Shown: positions 1 to 10,502 of the stretch, piece after piece
How the letters are laid out: each line of letters begins with the position of its first letter
How positions within the stretch are numbered: the stretch's first letter is position 1
Assembly (NCBI GenBank): GCA_022605405.1
Contig: JABYQQ010000009.1
Coordinates: 1,674,001 to 1,738,000, forward strand
Source: Earliella scabrosa
Taxonomy: Eukaryota > Basidiomycota > Agaricomycetes > Polyporales > Polyporaceae
DNA: 64,000 bases
Reading direction: 5' to 3'
Notes under the pieces: model-generated
What the model was told of the DNA's origin: nothing
The model's database searches: none
Seen by the model: the letters and a program-made list of their open reading frames with translations, nothing else
Program-made: the position numbers and the translations under genes

Positions 1-574
1 TGGGGTCTTGCTCAACGTCGCACGTAGTGATGGTGGCGTATTCCAAACGCGAGCGGAAGTTGCGGAGCATATTCGAGGCGCGCCGTCCCACTCGCGAGAT
101 CTCGAGGTCGGTGACGGTACACAGTGAGGCGATGGCGTCTTCCAGGGCGGGGTGCGCCACTAAGATATCTTCAGCCTCATGGAAGATGAGCTGCGTGAGG
201 TTGATTCCCTGTGCCCCGAGGGTAGCAAAGAAGTCCTCCAACAGAGCCATATGTGGGCCTGAGAGAGCAAACGCCGGATTACTTGGTGTCTCCTCCGGGT
301 CGTATTCCTTCGTCCCAATGTAGAGACTGCGGAGAAACGGGAAACGGCGACGGTTATCTGCCTTCATGAAGTCGACAAATGACTCTACCTGTCGGACCCA
401 GTCGGGGTGCAGATAGACGGGGTCTTTGAGGAGATATCGCGCTCCATCCAGATAGCGTCTACGACACGTTCGCATCATCTTGGAAATGGCTGGTCTGTCG
501 GCGCGATCCATGATGAGGTGCATGACATCGTCGTTCAGACGCGAAAGTGCCATGATCTGCTCACGGTGACGCAT
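1..574 (-). CDS. F-box-like protein, C-terminal part outside window
   Basis: Reading the minus strand from the ATG at 574 (or a second in-frame ATG at 553) gives an uninterrupted frame to the window edge, so the 3' part is missing. The N-terminus reads MALSRLNDDVMHLIMDR followed by a leucine- and arginine-rich stretch, the layout of an F-box-like helix pair in the large F-box/LRR families of Agaricomycetes. F-box proteins generally act as substrate adaptors of SCF ubiquitin ligases, but no substrate can be read here. No intron is needed in the visible part. The second ATG fits the F-box start better. Family assignment rests on the short N-terminal motif only. Confidence 0.6.
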   Translation of the reverse strand, partial: MRHREQIMALSRLNDDVMHLIMDRADRPAISKMMRTCRRRYLDGARYLLKDPVYLHPDWVRQVESFVDFMKADNRRRFPFLRSLYIGTKEYDPEETPSNPAFALSGPHMALLEDFFATLGAQGINLTQLIFHEAEDILVAHPALEDAIASLCTVTDLEISRVGRRASNMLRNFRSRLEYATITTCDVEQDP

Positions 575-1120
575 GAGTGACGTTCTGAGCTACTTATACC
601 AGCTACTTACGGCGTTTGTGACCCATTGGGTACTTCACCTGATACCCGCAAGGATGGATACTACGGTGGGGAAGACTCGTCGGCACTCGACTAAAATCGT
701 TGCGGAGCGAGTGGCAGGCACTGAAGTACTGATCGCGGTAGCCAGTCGGCCTTTGAGTCATTATCCGTTAGATGTTCTGACTAGTTTCTCCTAGAACGAC
801 CTGTGCTCACCTCACTACTAGAGCAAGTACTCGCATGTATGCATTCCTGCCAACTTGTCGCCGTCGACGTCGCCATCAAGCAGAGGTAGTCGGCGTCCGG
901 TCCGGTGACGCCGATGCAAAATCAACCTGATAGGCGCTGAAAGATCTGGCATGCCCTTCTTCTCGAATCTCCAACTAACTCCAGCACCCACACACGTACC
1001 GATTGACTGTCTCATAGATGGGTCGTAGTGCAAAGTTCCACAAGCGCCAGGTGCGTCGGTTCTGACATGCATCCAATACGTCACACACAAACACCTGAGA
1101 TATCTTGACAGAACAAGAAG
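575..1120. other. Intergenic, no gene seen
   Basis: Upstream DNA shared by the minus-strand F-box-like gene and the plus-strand small gene starting at 1121, which are divergent. Only short open frames without recognisable domains are present on either strand. Confidence 0.5.
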
Positions 1121-1378
1121 ATGACGAGCAGCGCAAGTTCGGTCTCTCACCCTGCCGCTAGTGCGAAGCCGACGCCCAAGCCTGCCGTGGCTGCGCCCAC
1201 GGTGAGGGAACAGAAGAAGCGCGCCGGCTTGAAGGAGAAGGCGAAGGCGAGCAAGCACAAGCGGGAGGGCGACGGGCCTGTCCTCGGGGGCGCGGACTAC
1301 GTCGAGCTCATGCTTGGTAGCAGGCGGAAGGCTGCGGCGGAGGCCGCGAAGCTGCCCAAGGACCCGGACGAGGCGTGA
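1121..1378 (+). CDS. Conserved small basic protein, 85 aa
   Basis: Single-exon frame from ATG at 1121. The Ala/Pro/Ser/Thr-rich N-terminus (about residues 1-28) is followed by a lysine-rich core (KKRAGLKEKAKASKHKREGD) and a C-terminal motif GGADYVELMLGSRRKAAAEA. The sharp change from low complexity to a patterned basic segment and an amphipathic C-terminus looks like a conserved protein rather than a chance frame, and I recall similar small unnamed proteins in Agaricomycetes (memory, not a search). The charge suggests RNA, ribosome or nuclear association, which is speculation. Function unknown. Confidence 0.6.
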   Translation: MTSSASSVSHPAASAKPTPKPAVAAPTVREQKKRAGLKEKAKASKHKREGDGPVLGGADYVELMLGSRRKAAAEAAKLPKDPDEA

Positions 1379-2525
1379 AGCTCGAAGTTCCCTGCACGAC
1401 ATGGGGCGGGGACGCCTGGTGGAGCTGGGCAAGTGGCTTCAGATCCCTCGTGCAACGCATCATGCCGGGCGGGAGGAGGCGGGAATGGTTGGGTGTGGAT
1501 GCGGGCTGGTGACCACTTGTGATGGGCACCGCTGGAAGTGAGACGAGGAGGGTGGATGAGAGGTGGTACGATGAAACTCCGGCGGGACATGGTCGCACAC
1601 TGCTGCGTCGGTGTTGGCAGCAGGCAGGGTGGACGAGGGCGGACCATTGAAGCGCGGCAGCCAGGTCGTTCATCCTACGGCCCACCCCCCTCCCGTCCTT
1701 CGGACTCTCCATACGCCTTCACCGGACCTTCCCTTGATTTGGGGCAGGCAAGGCGACCAGCTGCTCTCACTTCCTCCTCCCCAATCCACGGCAAGCCTTC
1801 CGTGAAGCGCGTGGGTGCATCGCCGCCTGTTCATGTCCAAGCGCACGTTCACGGTGGATGTGATGATAATGGTCCCCGCGTCCTCGAACATCCGCCGCGT
1901 AGCAAACCGACGCTCAATCATTGGCGATTATGTCATGCTCGCATCGTGTTCAATGTGTCGGATTGGCTGAGGCATCGGTGATTGTCACAGGCTACGTTGC
2001 TCGTGCTCATGTCCATCGTGGTCTCAACCTGGCTATACTGCATCTAGCGCACCTCCGACCCGTTCGGTCGGAGTAGCGCCATAGATCTATCATCTAGTGC
2101 GACTTTCGATGATATGAACTGTTGCCTTTCTATCCTGTGCCCCTTCGATAGTACGGTATGATGTAGTCCAGTAGTCTACTAGTGAGCGGTGGTTATACGC
2201 GTGTGTCGATCGTAAGCGTACTATACAAGTTGAGGTACCACGTCAAGTCAAGCGGCCTGTGTATCATAAAGCTTCCGAGCCCACCAAGCCATTACTCATG
2301 CACTCTGGATAGATCTACTCAGGCTCCCTACAGTGTGGGGTACTTTGAATATTCGGCAGACTCGGACCGAGCTTGCGCGCCCGATTGGATCGCCACATTG
2401 ATCGCTGCTCGACTTGAGCGTTTACATACATAAGTACCTTGTCTGCGCACTCTCATTGTCCACAAGACATCGACCACGTTCCCCGATATTCAGCACCAGA
2501 ACAACCGCATGCACAACGTGAAGGG
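1379..2525. other. Intergenic, about 1.1 kb
   Basis: Holds the presumed 3' UTR of the small gene and the upstream DNA of the MATH/BTB gene. Open frames of 75-147 codons on both strands lack codon pattern or domains. No tRNA or repeat seen. Confidence 0.4.
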
Positions 2526-5059
2526 ATGTCTTTGACTTCCGGAGCGACCATGAAAGTCAGCCAGGAAGGAACAAGCTCCGATGCGAAGGAAAGCACGACG
2601 ATCCGGTTTGAATGGACGCTCCGAGGGCTCAAGAATCTCTTCGACAACAGGTTCGTGATCTTCGGAAAGCATCCGTGTGGTACTGACTTGACTCGCAGTA
2701 AAGGCGAGGCCAAGTCCAAGGTCACGAAGTCCCCTAGGTTTGGAGACGGTCGTTGGCAAGTCAGTCGTTAGGGGAGAAAGGGCGGCTGGTGCGTGCTTGC
2801 TAAATGCTCCTCAGATCCTTTTCTACGCGAACTCGGGGAACGTCGGCACAGACGGGCAGACATTCGTTAGCCTGTATCTGGCGTGCGAGGTCGGTCCCGT
2901 CTCGCTTACCCCATCCCCATCGAACATTCGCTCATACTGCGGCCATGTATCAGCCTACTACAGCTGAGAAGGAGAATGCAGTCAACGGCAAGTGAGTGGG
3001 CTGCCCGGAATGCTGTCCACACGCTGACCAGCCGTCTGTAGGTGGTCGCGAGAGGGACTGTTCAACTTCGGGTTCGAAATCCGCAAGTGAGTGCCTCCCT
3101 GCCGCACGCCTTCGCTCTCCCTGAGCGGGACCAGTGTCCAGAAGACGATGCAATTCAACCTGAAGGAGGCCCATGATCACTCGTTCTACTACCCCGGGGT
3201 AAGTCCGCCCTTCTTGTTCACCGCCTGCATTGTGCTAAGAGGTAGCAGGCACAAAACTGGGGATGGGCGCAATTCGCTCGTCGGGACGCAGTGTATTACC
3301 AACCGACCTCGGTGAGGCAACAAGATGCGTTCGTGATCATATGTACCATCACTTCTTCGCCCGCGCAACCCGCCCCAGTACCCGTAATCCCTCGGTATCC
3401 AGTGCCGAAGGATCTTCTTGACTCCATGGGAGGCTTGCTGGACGAGTCAGTCCTTTCATCTCATGGTCCTACCGAGTCGAGAACCTGAGCATATATGCAG
3501 CCCTATGTACTCGGACGTGGAGTTTGTTCTCCCTCAGCGAGGCAAGGCCGAGTCACGCAAGATATATGCGGCTCGGAGGATGCTCCGAAGGGTAGACTAC
3601 TTTGACGCAAGTACGTTCGCATCTCTAATTGTATGGACGAGTGCTGACGGACGCTTGAGCAGTGTTCAACTCAGGCTTTGCTGAGAGCGCGGCAGAACTC
3701 GACTCGTTGGCTGACACGAGTCAAGCAGATGACGCGAGCGTGTCCGACGTAGGCGCATTTGCGCAGCAGTTCGACGACTCGGACTATGAGGATGATGAGG
3801 ACTCGATGGCGATGGACAACGACTTTCCCGTTGACGAGACCGATCCTCAGGAAACTCTGGTAACAGAAGACGAACAAAGGCGACCTGAGACGAGCACCGC
3901 CGTAACATCGAATAAGCGACAATCAGTGAGCGACGACGAGGTTCTAGAGTACAGCGAGCAGTCTGGGATAGATAACGCCGACGAACAGGACCAAAGCGCG
4001 CGTAACACTCGACAGAAAGTGTCTCATCCCTCCACACCAAGGAGCCGGGAACTCGCGCTGGAGCAGCGCGAGACACAGTTACGCTCGCCTCCCCCGCCAT
4101 CGCTCGAGCCTCCTCAGAGAGATACAGAGGTGCTCGGTCCGCGAAAGGCTCGAGTTGTGGTGCGAGACGTGGCGTATGCGACATATCGCGCCGTCCTATA
4201 CTACGTGAGCTCTTTTATCACCTTCGTACCAGCGGTCGCTGACACATACGTTGTTAGCTGTATACCGACACGATCGTCTTCGCACCACTGTCATCTTCGT
4301 TCTTTGCATCGACAGCGCCGACTGCTACCCCACATGGGACATCGGTCGTCTCAACTCCCGCGGCACTCGCGTCGGAGAACCAGCCGGGCTTCGGATTCCC
4401 GGGAGTCCGTGCCAACCAACAGCAGCCACCGGAGGCGGGTGCGTCCACCGCATCCAACGTGGTCGGTCCGAGGTCGCGCAAGGAGTGGATGACGGAGTGG
4501 GAGCGGAACAACCCGAGTCGTCCAAGGCCGCCGTCGGCGAAGTCTGTCTACCGTCTGGCAGACAGTAGGTGGTCCATGGCCTCACCTTGAGTTGTGTGTG
4601 ACTGATCGATAATGGCCCGCAGAACTTGGCCTGCAGGATTTGAAGGAGCGCGCGTTCCAGCACATCATCAAGTCGCTCACCGTGGACAACGTCGTGCACG
4701 AAGCGTTCTCCGCGTTCTCCGCGGCGTTCGAAGATGTGCGCAAGGTGTGTGCCCATGATGCCATCCATCACCTTCAGTCAGGAGCTCATGCCGCTGCTTT
4801 GCCTAGGTCGAGGTGAACTTCATGTTCCAGCACTGGAACGAGGTGCGCAAGGGGGCGATGCTCAACATCGGGCAGCAGCTCCGGCTCGGACGCTACCCCG
4901 GCTTCGAGGAAGGTCCGTACATCTGTGCTCGCGATCTCCGCGCATCGACATTTTTCTTCGTCCGCTGACGTGTCTCCTCCGCGTTTAGTCTGGCCCGCGA
5001 TCATCCAGAACCTCATCACCGAAGAGAAGAAGGGTGACGGTGAACCTGGGCGGAGCTGA
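2526..5059 (+). CDS. MATH and BTB/POZ domain protein, 620 aa
   Basis: Thirteen exons (ends 2650, 2759, 2889, 2991, 3086, 3198, 3445, 3610, 4204, 4564, 4744, 4912, 5059; introns mostly 48-76 nt) sum to 1,863 nt, a whole number of codons. Residues about 15-165 read as a MATH domain (FEWTLRGLKNLFDN, then ANSGNVGTDG, then AQNWGWAQFARRD). The BTB domain begins near residue 202 (YSDVEFVLPQRG), is interrupted by an acidic insert of about 150 residues (DDSDYEDDEDSMAMD), resumes at RAVLYYLYTDTIVF, and is followed by a BACK-like helical region (LADKLGLQDLKERAFQHI). MATH/BTB proteins are usually cullin-3 substrate adaptors. The start is the first in-frame ATG after an upstream non-ATG stretch. Substrate unknown. 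Confidence 0.88.
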
Positions 5060-6293
5060 GCAGGATGCAGCATACTTGCCTGTGGTGCGACGAGTTGTGC
5101 ACGTGGACGTGGGACGCTGTACTGGTACGAACCATCCCTGAGCGCATGTACTGAGGTTGTAGGATTAGGTGTGGGATGCTGTGCTATCGTCCGAGTTCGC
5201 TCTAGCGATGAAGGCTGCACGTAGGGATCGAAGCGTAGGCGAAGGCGGAGGTGAAGGTGGGTCGAATAGTTGTGCGCTTGAAGTGCAAGAGCAGCTCCGG
5301 GGGAGAGGTCTGGAAATGTGCTATCCGTTATTGGTTGCCACATCTTGACATGACGGGGCACCATAAGTATAGCTAGTCCGTGATACGGATGTGACACCTC
5401 CTGGACCGAGCGACCACGATATGTTCTCACATGCACATGGAGGGTCCGGGCGGCGACGACGCATGGCGTGTGGAGTGGTCTTTCAATCGCGTTCTGCGAT
5501 GTGTCGGGTGTCAATGAAGCGTCTCCCCTTCCGCAGGATACCTAAACATAGCCATCTCATCCTTGGCAGGAAGTAAGAATACCTTCATCGAGTGCTCCAA
5601 GTGCTTCGAAGACGGTCTATCCCATTGCACTCCCACCCTAATGAACTTCCAACGCCGGTCGAGACCCCGCTCGCATGTGCACTTGGCCGGCATTCATGTA
5701 AGATTGTTGTCACCGGTGGGAGCGACACGAGGAGATGGAGGCTACTGGCTGTATCGAACTGCAGGATCTCATGCCGGCTCCCGACCGAGAAGGTCAGGAA
5801 GAGGTTAATGGCGAGCGACTTCGGGCATAGTTGAGCTTATGTCTGATCATGAGCGTCGACGGGGCGGGCGCGCCGCAGAGCGATGCAGGCCCGGATGCCG
5901 TTCGTCGTCTTCCTGCGAGGATGTCGACATCGTGCAGCTCAGGAAGTGTTGGGATTCGCCGTTCTCCGAAAGAAACGGTGTTCTGTCCGTAAGCTCTAGA
6001 GAACCAAGAGCGACTTGCCACCCGACCAGTCTTCAAGCTTCAAGTCTAATGAAGCTCTTACGCCGCACCGCATGAGGTGCCCAGCGGCATGTCAGGGAGG
6101 ATTCCCCGAACCGGGCGTACCACTCACACACGATGCTCGATGCCTTCTGTGCCAAGGCTTCGTGGTCCTAGCGCGGCTTCAGGTACAGTCCATGACGAGC
6201 CTCGACGTCCGAAGCACATCCATCCACATACTATGACGATCTACGACACAGCATAACTGAGCAATGACGGCCGCGCAGCGAGGGCGGCGACGC
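5060..6293. other. Convergent intergenic region, 1.2 kb
   Basis: Lies between the 3' ends of the MATH/BTB gene (plus) and the GRASP gene (minus), so it should hold both terminators and 3' UTRs. I see no gene, RNA gene or repeat. Only short frames without coding character are present. Confidence 0.5.
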
Positions 6294-8178
6294 CTAATCG
6301 ACGCTCGTGAGACTGCCCTGGGAGGTGGCGTCGGTCGTATCCGTGTCCGTGACGTCCGTCGCATCGTCCCCCTCGTCGTCCGCCTCCGCTCCGGCCCTCC
6401 CTCCCGCAGCGCCGGCCGCGAACCCGGAGCTCGAGAACGAGGGGCGGCCAACCCACGAGGGCGTGCGCGGGCTCATGCTCCTGCCGAGACCTTCGCGCGC
6501 AAAAAGCGGGAAGGGAAGAGACGTTGAGTGTGCGCTCAGACGTTCAATTGGCGCGACGAATCACCGTTCATGTATGCCGCGGCGCCGACGCCGAACGGAC
6601 GCGTCGGGGTTGGCGTTGAGGCCCGAGCGGGGCTTGTCAGCGAGATCGAGCCGGAGGACGACCGCTGGGGTGGCGCCGGGCGTGCGACGGGTGTCTGGGG
6701 CTGCGGGGCGACGACGGGCGTGGGCGCAGGAGGTGGAGATGCGGGCTGTCGATCGTGGTTGTGTCCATGAGAGTGGTGGTGGTGATCGTGGCTGTCGTGT
6801 CCATGTGTGTGCGAGTGATTATGATGTTCATGTACATGATCGTGGTTGTGGTCGTGAGCGTGATCATGACCGTGCCCGTGGTGGTGGTGGTGATCGTGTT
6901 GGTGAGAATGCACATGGGGCGTCTCGACCTCTTGCAGGGACTCCGATGATGTGCTCCCCGCGTCGTACCCGTGCACTGTTGGATCCGGGTGTTGGTGTTG
7001 GTGCTGCACGCCGGCCCGCCGCGGGTAAGCAGAAGAAGTTTGATAGGCAGGATCATGGTCATGCACATAGTTCTGGCCGTACGACTGCACGCGCTCCCAC
7101 TCCTCCTGTTCCCACTGCACGCGTTCCTCGAACTCCTCAGGGGTTTCTGCGGCGCCGGGTAGATCTGCAGGGACGAACAGCTGCTGCTCTTCAAAATCCT
7201 CGTCAACCTCCTGGGCGAGTTCCGGAGGAATGGCTCCTGGCTCGCGGTCCGCCGGCAAAGGGGGTATGCGGTGCAATAGGCCGAAACTATCCGGGACCGT
7301 CACGGTATTGAGTGCTGTACATGCTAATGAAGGCTTCGGAGGACGTACCCAAAGACACAGCCCAGCAGCCCTTCGCCACCCCAATGACGATTGGGGATGA
7401 GGACTACTTCGCGAATAGTGCTGGGAGGTCGCAGCAAACGCAATCAGACAGCAGAAACAATGGGACGAAGAGGGCACGTACTCGAAGTCGTAAGAATAGA
7501 CGTAGACGCGTAGCGGTTTTTCGATATGCTACAAGGGTCGGTGCGGTATGTCGTAAGTACCATGCGGACGTGACGGACATGAAAGGGACGTACCGCTTCC
7601 ACCACATCGTAGAAGTCGCCCTCTGCGCTCAACACGCCCCCAGACCAGCCGATGATCCAGTCGCCATATGGTACAAGCCCTGCGCTCTCGGCAGGACTGC
7701 CTTCGAGCACATCGAGAACGTGCCAAACGTTGTCCATTGCAAACTCGGGTTCGCACACGCGCATGCTGAGGCCAAGCAGAGAAGGCTTCCGCTCTGCCTC
7801 GGGCTCTTGGGGATCGGGGATGTTCGCATGGGGTGAAGACCAGTCGCGCGAGGGGACGATAGGGACGACTACGGAGAGAAGAATGCAGCGTGAACGTTCT
7901 GAGCTAGGAATAGCCGCTGACGTACCACGGGTGTCCTTGCTCTTGCTGTTCCAGACGAGGAGATTGAGCGTCCGTCCTTCGTGGCTCTCGACTATCCTCT
8001 CTAGCTCCGACGCATCGACGGTGTTGTTCGAGGCAAGCGTGTCGCCCTTGTAGCCCACGACGAAGTCGAAGTACGGCTCGATGGTCGTTTCTGACGCGGG
8101 CGAGGAGGGGGTGACACGGAGAACGTGCAGTGCACGCGGTGGGATTGTTTGTGATGCCGTGGACTGTCCTGCACCCAT
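6294..8178 (-). CDS. grh1: GRASP-type Golgi reassembly stacking protein (Grh1-like), 521 aa
   Basis: Six exons on the minus strand (8178-7926, 7868-7594, 7528-7482, 7420-7349, 7286-6565, 6490-6294) total 1,566 nt in frame. The N-terminus MGAGQSTASQ has Gly2, consistent with N-myristoylation. Two PDZ-like GRASP repeats follow: PYFDFVVGYKG...LERIVESHEGRTLNLLVWNSK, then WHVLDVLEGSPAESAGLVPYGDWIIG...LRVYVYSYD, REVVLIPNRHWGGEGLLGC and GLLHRIPPLP, which are hallmark GRASP motifs. GRASPs tether Golgi/COPII membranes and support unconventional secretion. The C-terminal third is a disordered Ser/Pro-rich region with 31 histidines in about 57 residues. The last intron (6491-6564) is inferred from a GTGATT donor and a CTCAAC branch-like site. 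Without it the protein ends at 6536. Confidence 0.9.
6748..6918 (-). repeat. Histidine-codon repeat in the GRASP gene
   Basis: On the minus strand this stretch is built of CAT/CAC codons alternating with Asp, Gly, Ser and Asn codons and encodes runs such as HDHHHHHGHGHDHAHDHNHD. On the plus strand it appears as irregular GTG/GTC repeats, which keep a long antisense frame open. The repeat is imperfect, so it looks selected at the protein level rather than a fresh microsatellite. Confidence 0.85.
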
Positions 8179-10213
8179 CTTGTTCTACACGGACGCCAGC
8201 TCAAGCCAGCAGCAGCAGTATTGACAGACCCAGAGACCCAGAGACAGACGAAACAAGCCGAGACGGAGAGGGAAGACAGTTAGCGGACACGGGCCCGGGT
8301 TAGCAGCTCAAGACCAGGTGTCCGTGGTCTAGCGCCCATGTTCCTATGGGCGGCTGTGGTGTCAATCCGAAATAGGAAGGTCTCCAAGAACGCCGACTAC
8401 CTTTGCGCTGTCCGTTCCTATTGAGCTACACAAATATTCACTTTGTCATGTATTCCAGCTTAGGAGTATACGGTTCATCTACAATCCTACTCACGTACAT
8501 CGTGATGTCATCCATTTCATACATTGCCCTCCGTGATCAGACTGCGGCCAACGTCTATTTTTCCGAACACTATTCCGAAGTATATACTGTTAAGTCCGCA
8601 TTGACAACCCGTGGATGCCCAAGAGGTCCGAGCCATCTTGCACCCTAATTTACTTCATTACTTCTCAATACACTCAATCTTTCCACGACGTCTGCATCGA
8701 GATGCCGTCTCCGACCATACCGATCTTGACATTGAGCAACGATCTCTGTGGGATTAAGTCTTGTATGTCGCCGTGAACACCGGTGCACGCCGGTGCGGTA
8801 TTTCCCTCCATCACATCAATGTCGACTTCCCCATGTAATCCACTTGCCTGGGATGTCCTAGCACATCCATGGGCGCTGAGAAGCTACATTCAGTCGGGAA
8901 TTGGCTCAGAGTTGGCTAGGAACCACAAACCACCACGGCTGCAGTGCATGTACGTTACATATGTCTGAACCGCGCTCTATTCATAGCAACAGACAGACAT
9001 GTGAGTCCAACCTGACCCTGAGCGAATCCTGAACAATGTCAGTGCGGGAGCGAGCAGTGACCGTCTCTGAGAGAGCACTGCTCGAGTTCTTCCGCCGACG
9101 AACCAAGGTCTTGCCGAGCATCATCCGCGAGCAGCGGATTGCCGCGCGCCAGAAATGTCAGCAGGCATCAGCCCGGGTCAGGGGAACGCCCCATGCACGG
9201 ACCCGCGAGTGGAGCAGTGTCAAAACTGAAAACAAAGGCACCAGAAGAAGCGGCGCCATGGTTCTCTGGAAGCGACGGGAGCGAGGGGCTGCGCGCACCG
9301 CGGTACCATTCGGGTCGCGGTCCATGGACCACGCTAGTGGACCACCGTGCTAGCCGCATAGATGTGCCGAACGCGACCCCAACATTTTGGACGTAAAATG
9401 TGCTGAGCATGTCGACGTCGAGATCGACACAGCCATAAGTCGGACCCGGTATTACTTGCTGTAATGTTCCAGAGGTCGATACTTGAAGAAGATATGAATA
9501 TTGCGGCCGATCAGAACGCTGGTCAGGATTGTTCAGTGTTCTTGGACGTTGCAGATTTTTAAGCAGCCGACCATGGTTGTATTGCACATATCCGCCGGTT
9601 TCCCATGTCGCCCGAAGGGGTCCAGAAAGCAGGGACGGGGGAGGCTGATAACCCAAGGGCGAAGTAATAGGAGAAGACGCAGAAGGTCGAAGGGGATGTG
9701 CACCCGAGAGCTGAACATTGTCAAGTTGATTGTATGCCGAAGCGTGGATGAGTAAAATGGCTTGGGCGGAGGCATTAGAAGGCAAGCGAGCGACCTGTAA
9801 GAATCAGAAGAAGCTGATGACCTCATGATTATCCGAACATTAGCTCTTGGACGGTTGCACGACATACGGATAGCGTACACGGCTGAGGAGACTTGGTGCG
9901 CAGTGCTCGTCCTGCGCGGTTTGCATATCGTTAATGCGTCCGTGATGATAACCGGGGCTAGCAGCATGTCCGACGACCGATGAGTCTGAGAGGTCTTACA
10001 GCCAATCCTTGGCAATCATTTGTGTTTTGGGAGAGTGATGGTGTGCCGAGATCATTAGATATTCTGTATCTGTTGCAGCGAACCTTTCTCCCTCAGTTGA
10101 TAGAGGACTGGCAAAGTCATCAGTGGGAAGTCCGAGTCGTTGAAAAGGTCAGAACGCGGGGGCGGCGCGCGCTTGGCCATGTTCGACGCGGTTCGGCAAA
10201 GTCCGGGTAATGT
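8179..10213. other. Intergenic, about 2 kb, one doubtful frame
   Basis: Upstream DNA of the GRASP gene (minus) and of the PPR gene (plus). A 205-codon minus-strand frame at 9168-9785 has no domain, no convincing splice partner and no clear initiator context, so I do not call it a gene. The first few hundred bases are AT-richer. No RNA gene or transposon remnant recognised. Confidence 0.4.
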
Positions 10214-10243
10214 GTGACAGGCGCGTCACACGGCGCCTGTCAC
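10214..10243. promoter_or_regulatory. Perfect 11-bp inverted repeat upstream of the PPR gene
   Basis: The arms GTGACAGGCGC and GCGCCTGTCAC are exact reverse complements separated by the 8-bp spacer gtcacacg. It lies 260 bp upstream of the start at 10503. A GC-rich perfect palindrome with a short spacer is typical of a dimeric DNA-binding protein site, or could form a hairpin if transcribed. No binding protein can be named. Confidence 0.45.
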
Positions 10244-10502
10244 GTCGGCGTTGCTGACGTCGGCACTTGGTGAACGAGAATCTTGAGCCTTCCCTCTCGC
10301 GAAAAACTTTCACAATCACTCTAGTCTCTCGCCGCGCCCACCCGGACATCTGGTCACCACCTGGCGAGGCTGAAAAGTAGCGGAGAGGAGTTGCGGCATG
10401 AGGTGCGTGCGCAAATGTCTGTCTCCCTGGCAGGCACGCGGCGCTGACTCTCAATCCGGAACGACGGGTGTATCTCGCGCTGCAGCGGAATTAGTTGACT
10501 TT

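Noticed and set aside
6307..7311. 334-codon plus-strand frame opposite the GRASP gene
   Set aside because: It is the antisense of the histidine-rich exon; the CAT/CAC repeat removes stops on the other strand. The minus strand has the GRASP motifs.
9168..9785. 205-codon minus-strand frame
   Set aside because: No domain, composition like neighbouring non-coding DNA, and no exon partner found.
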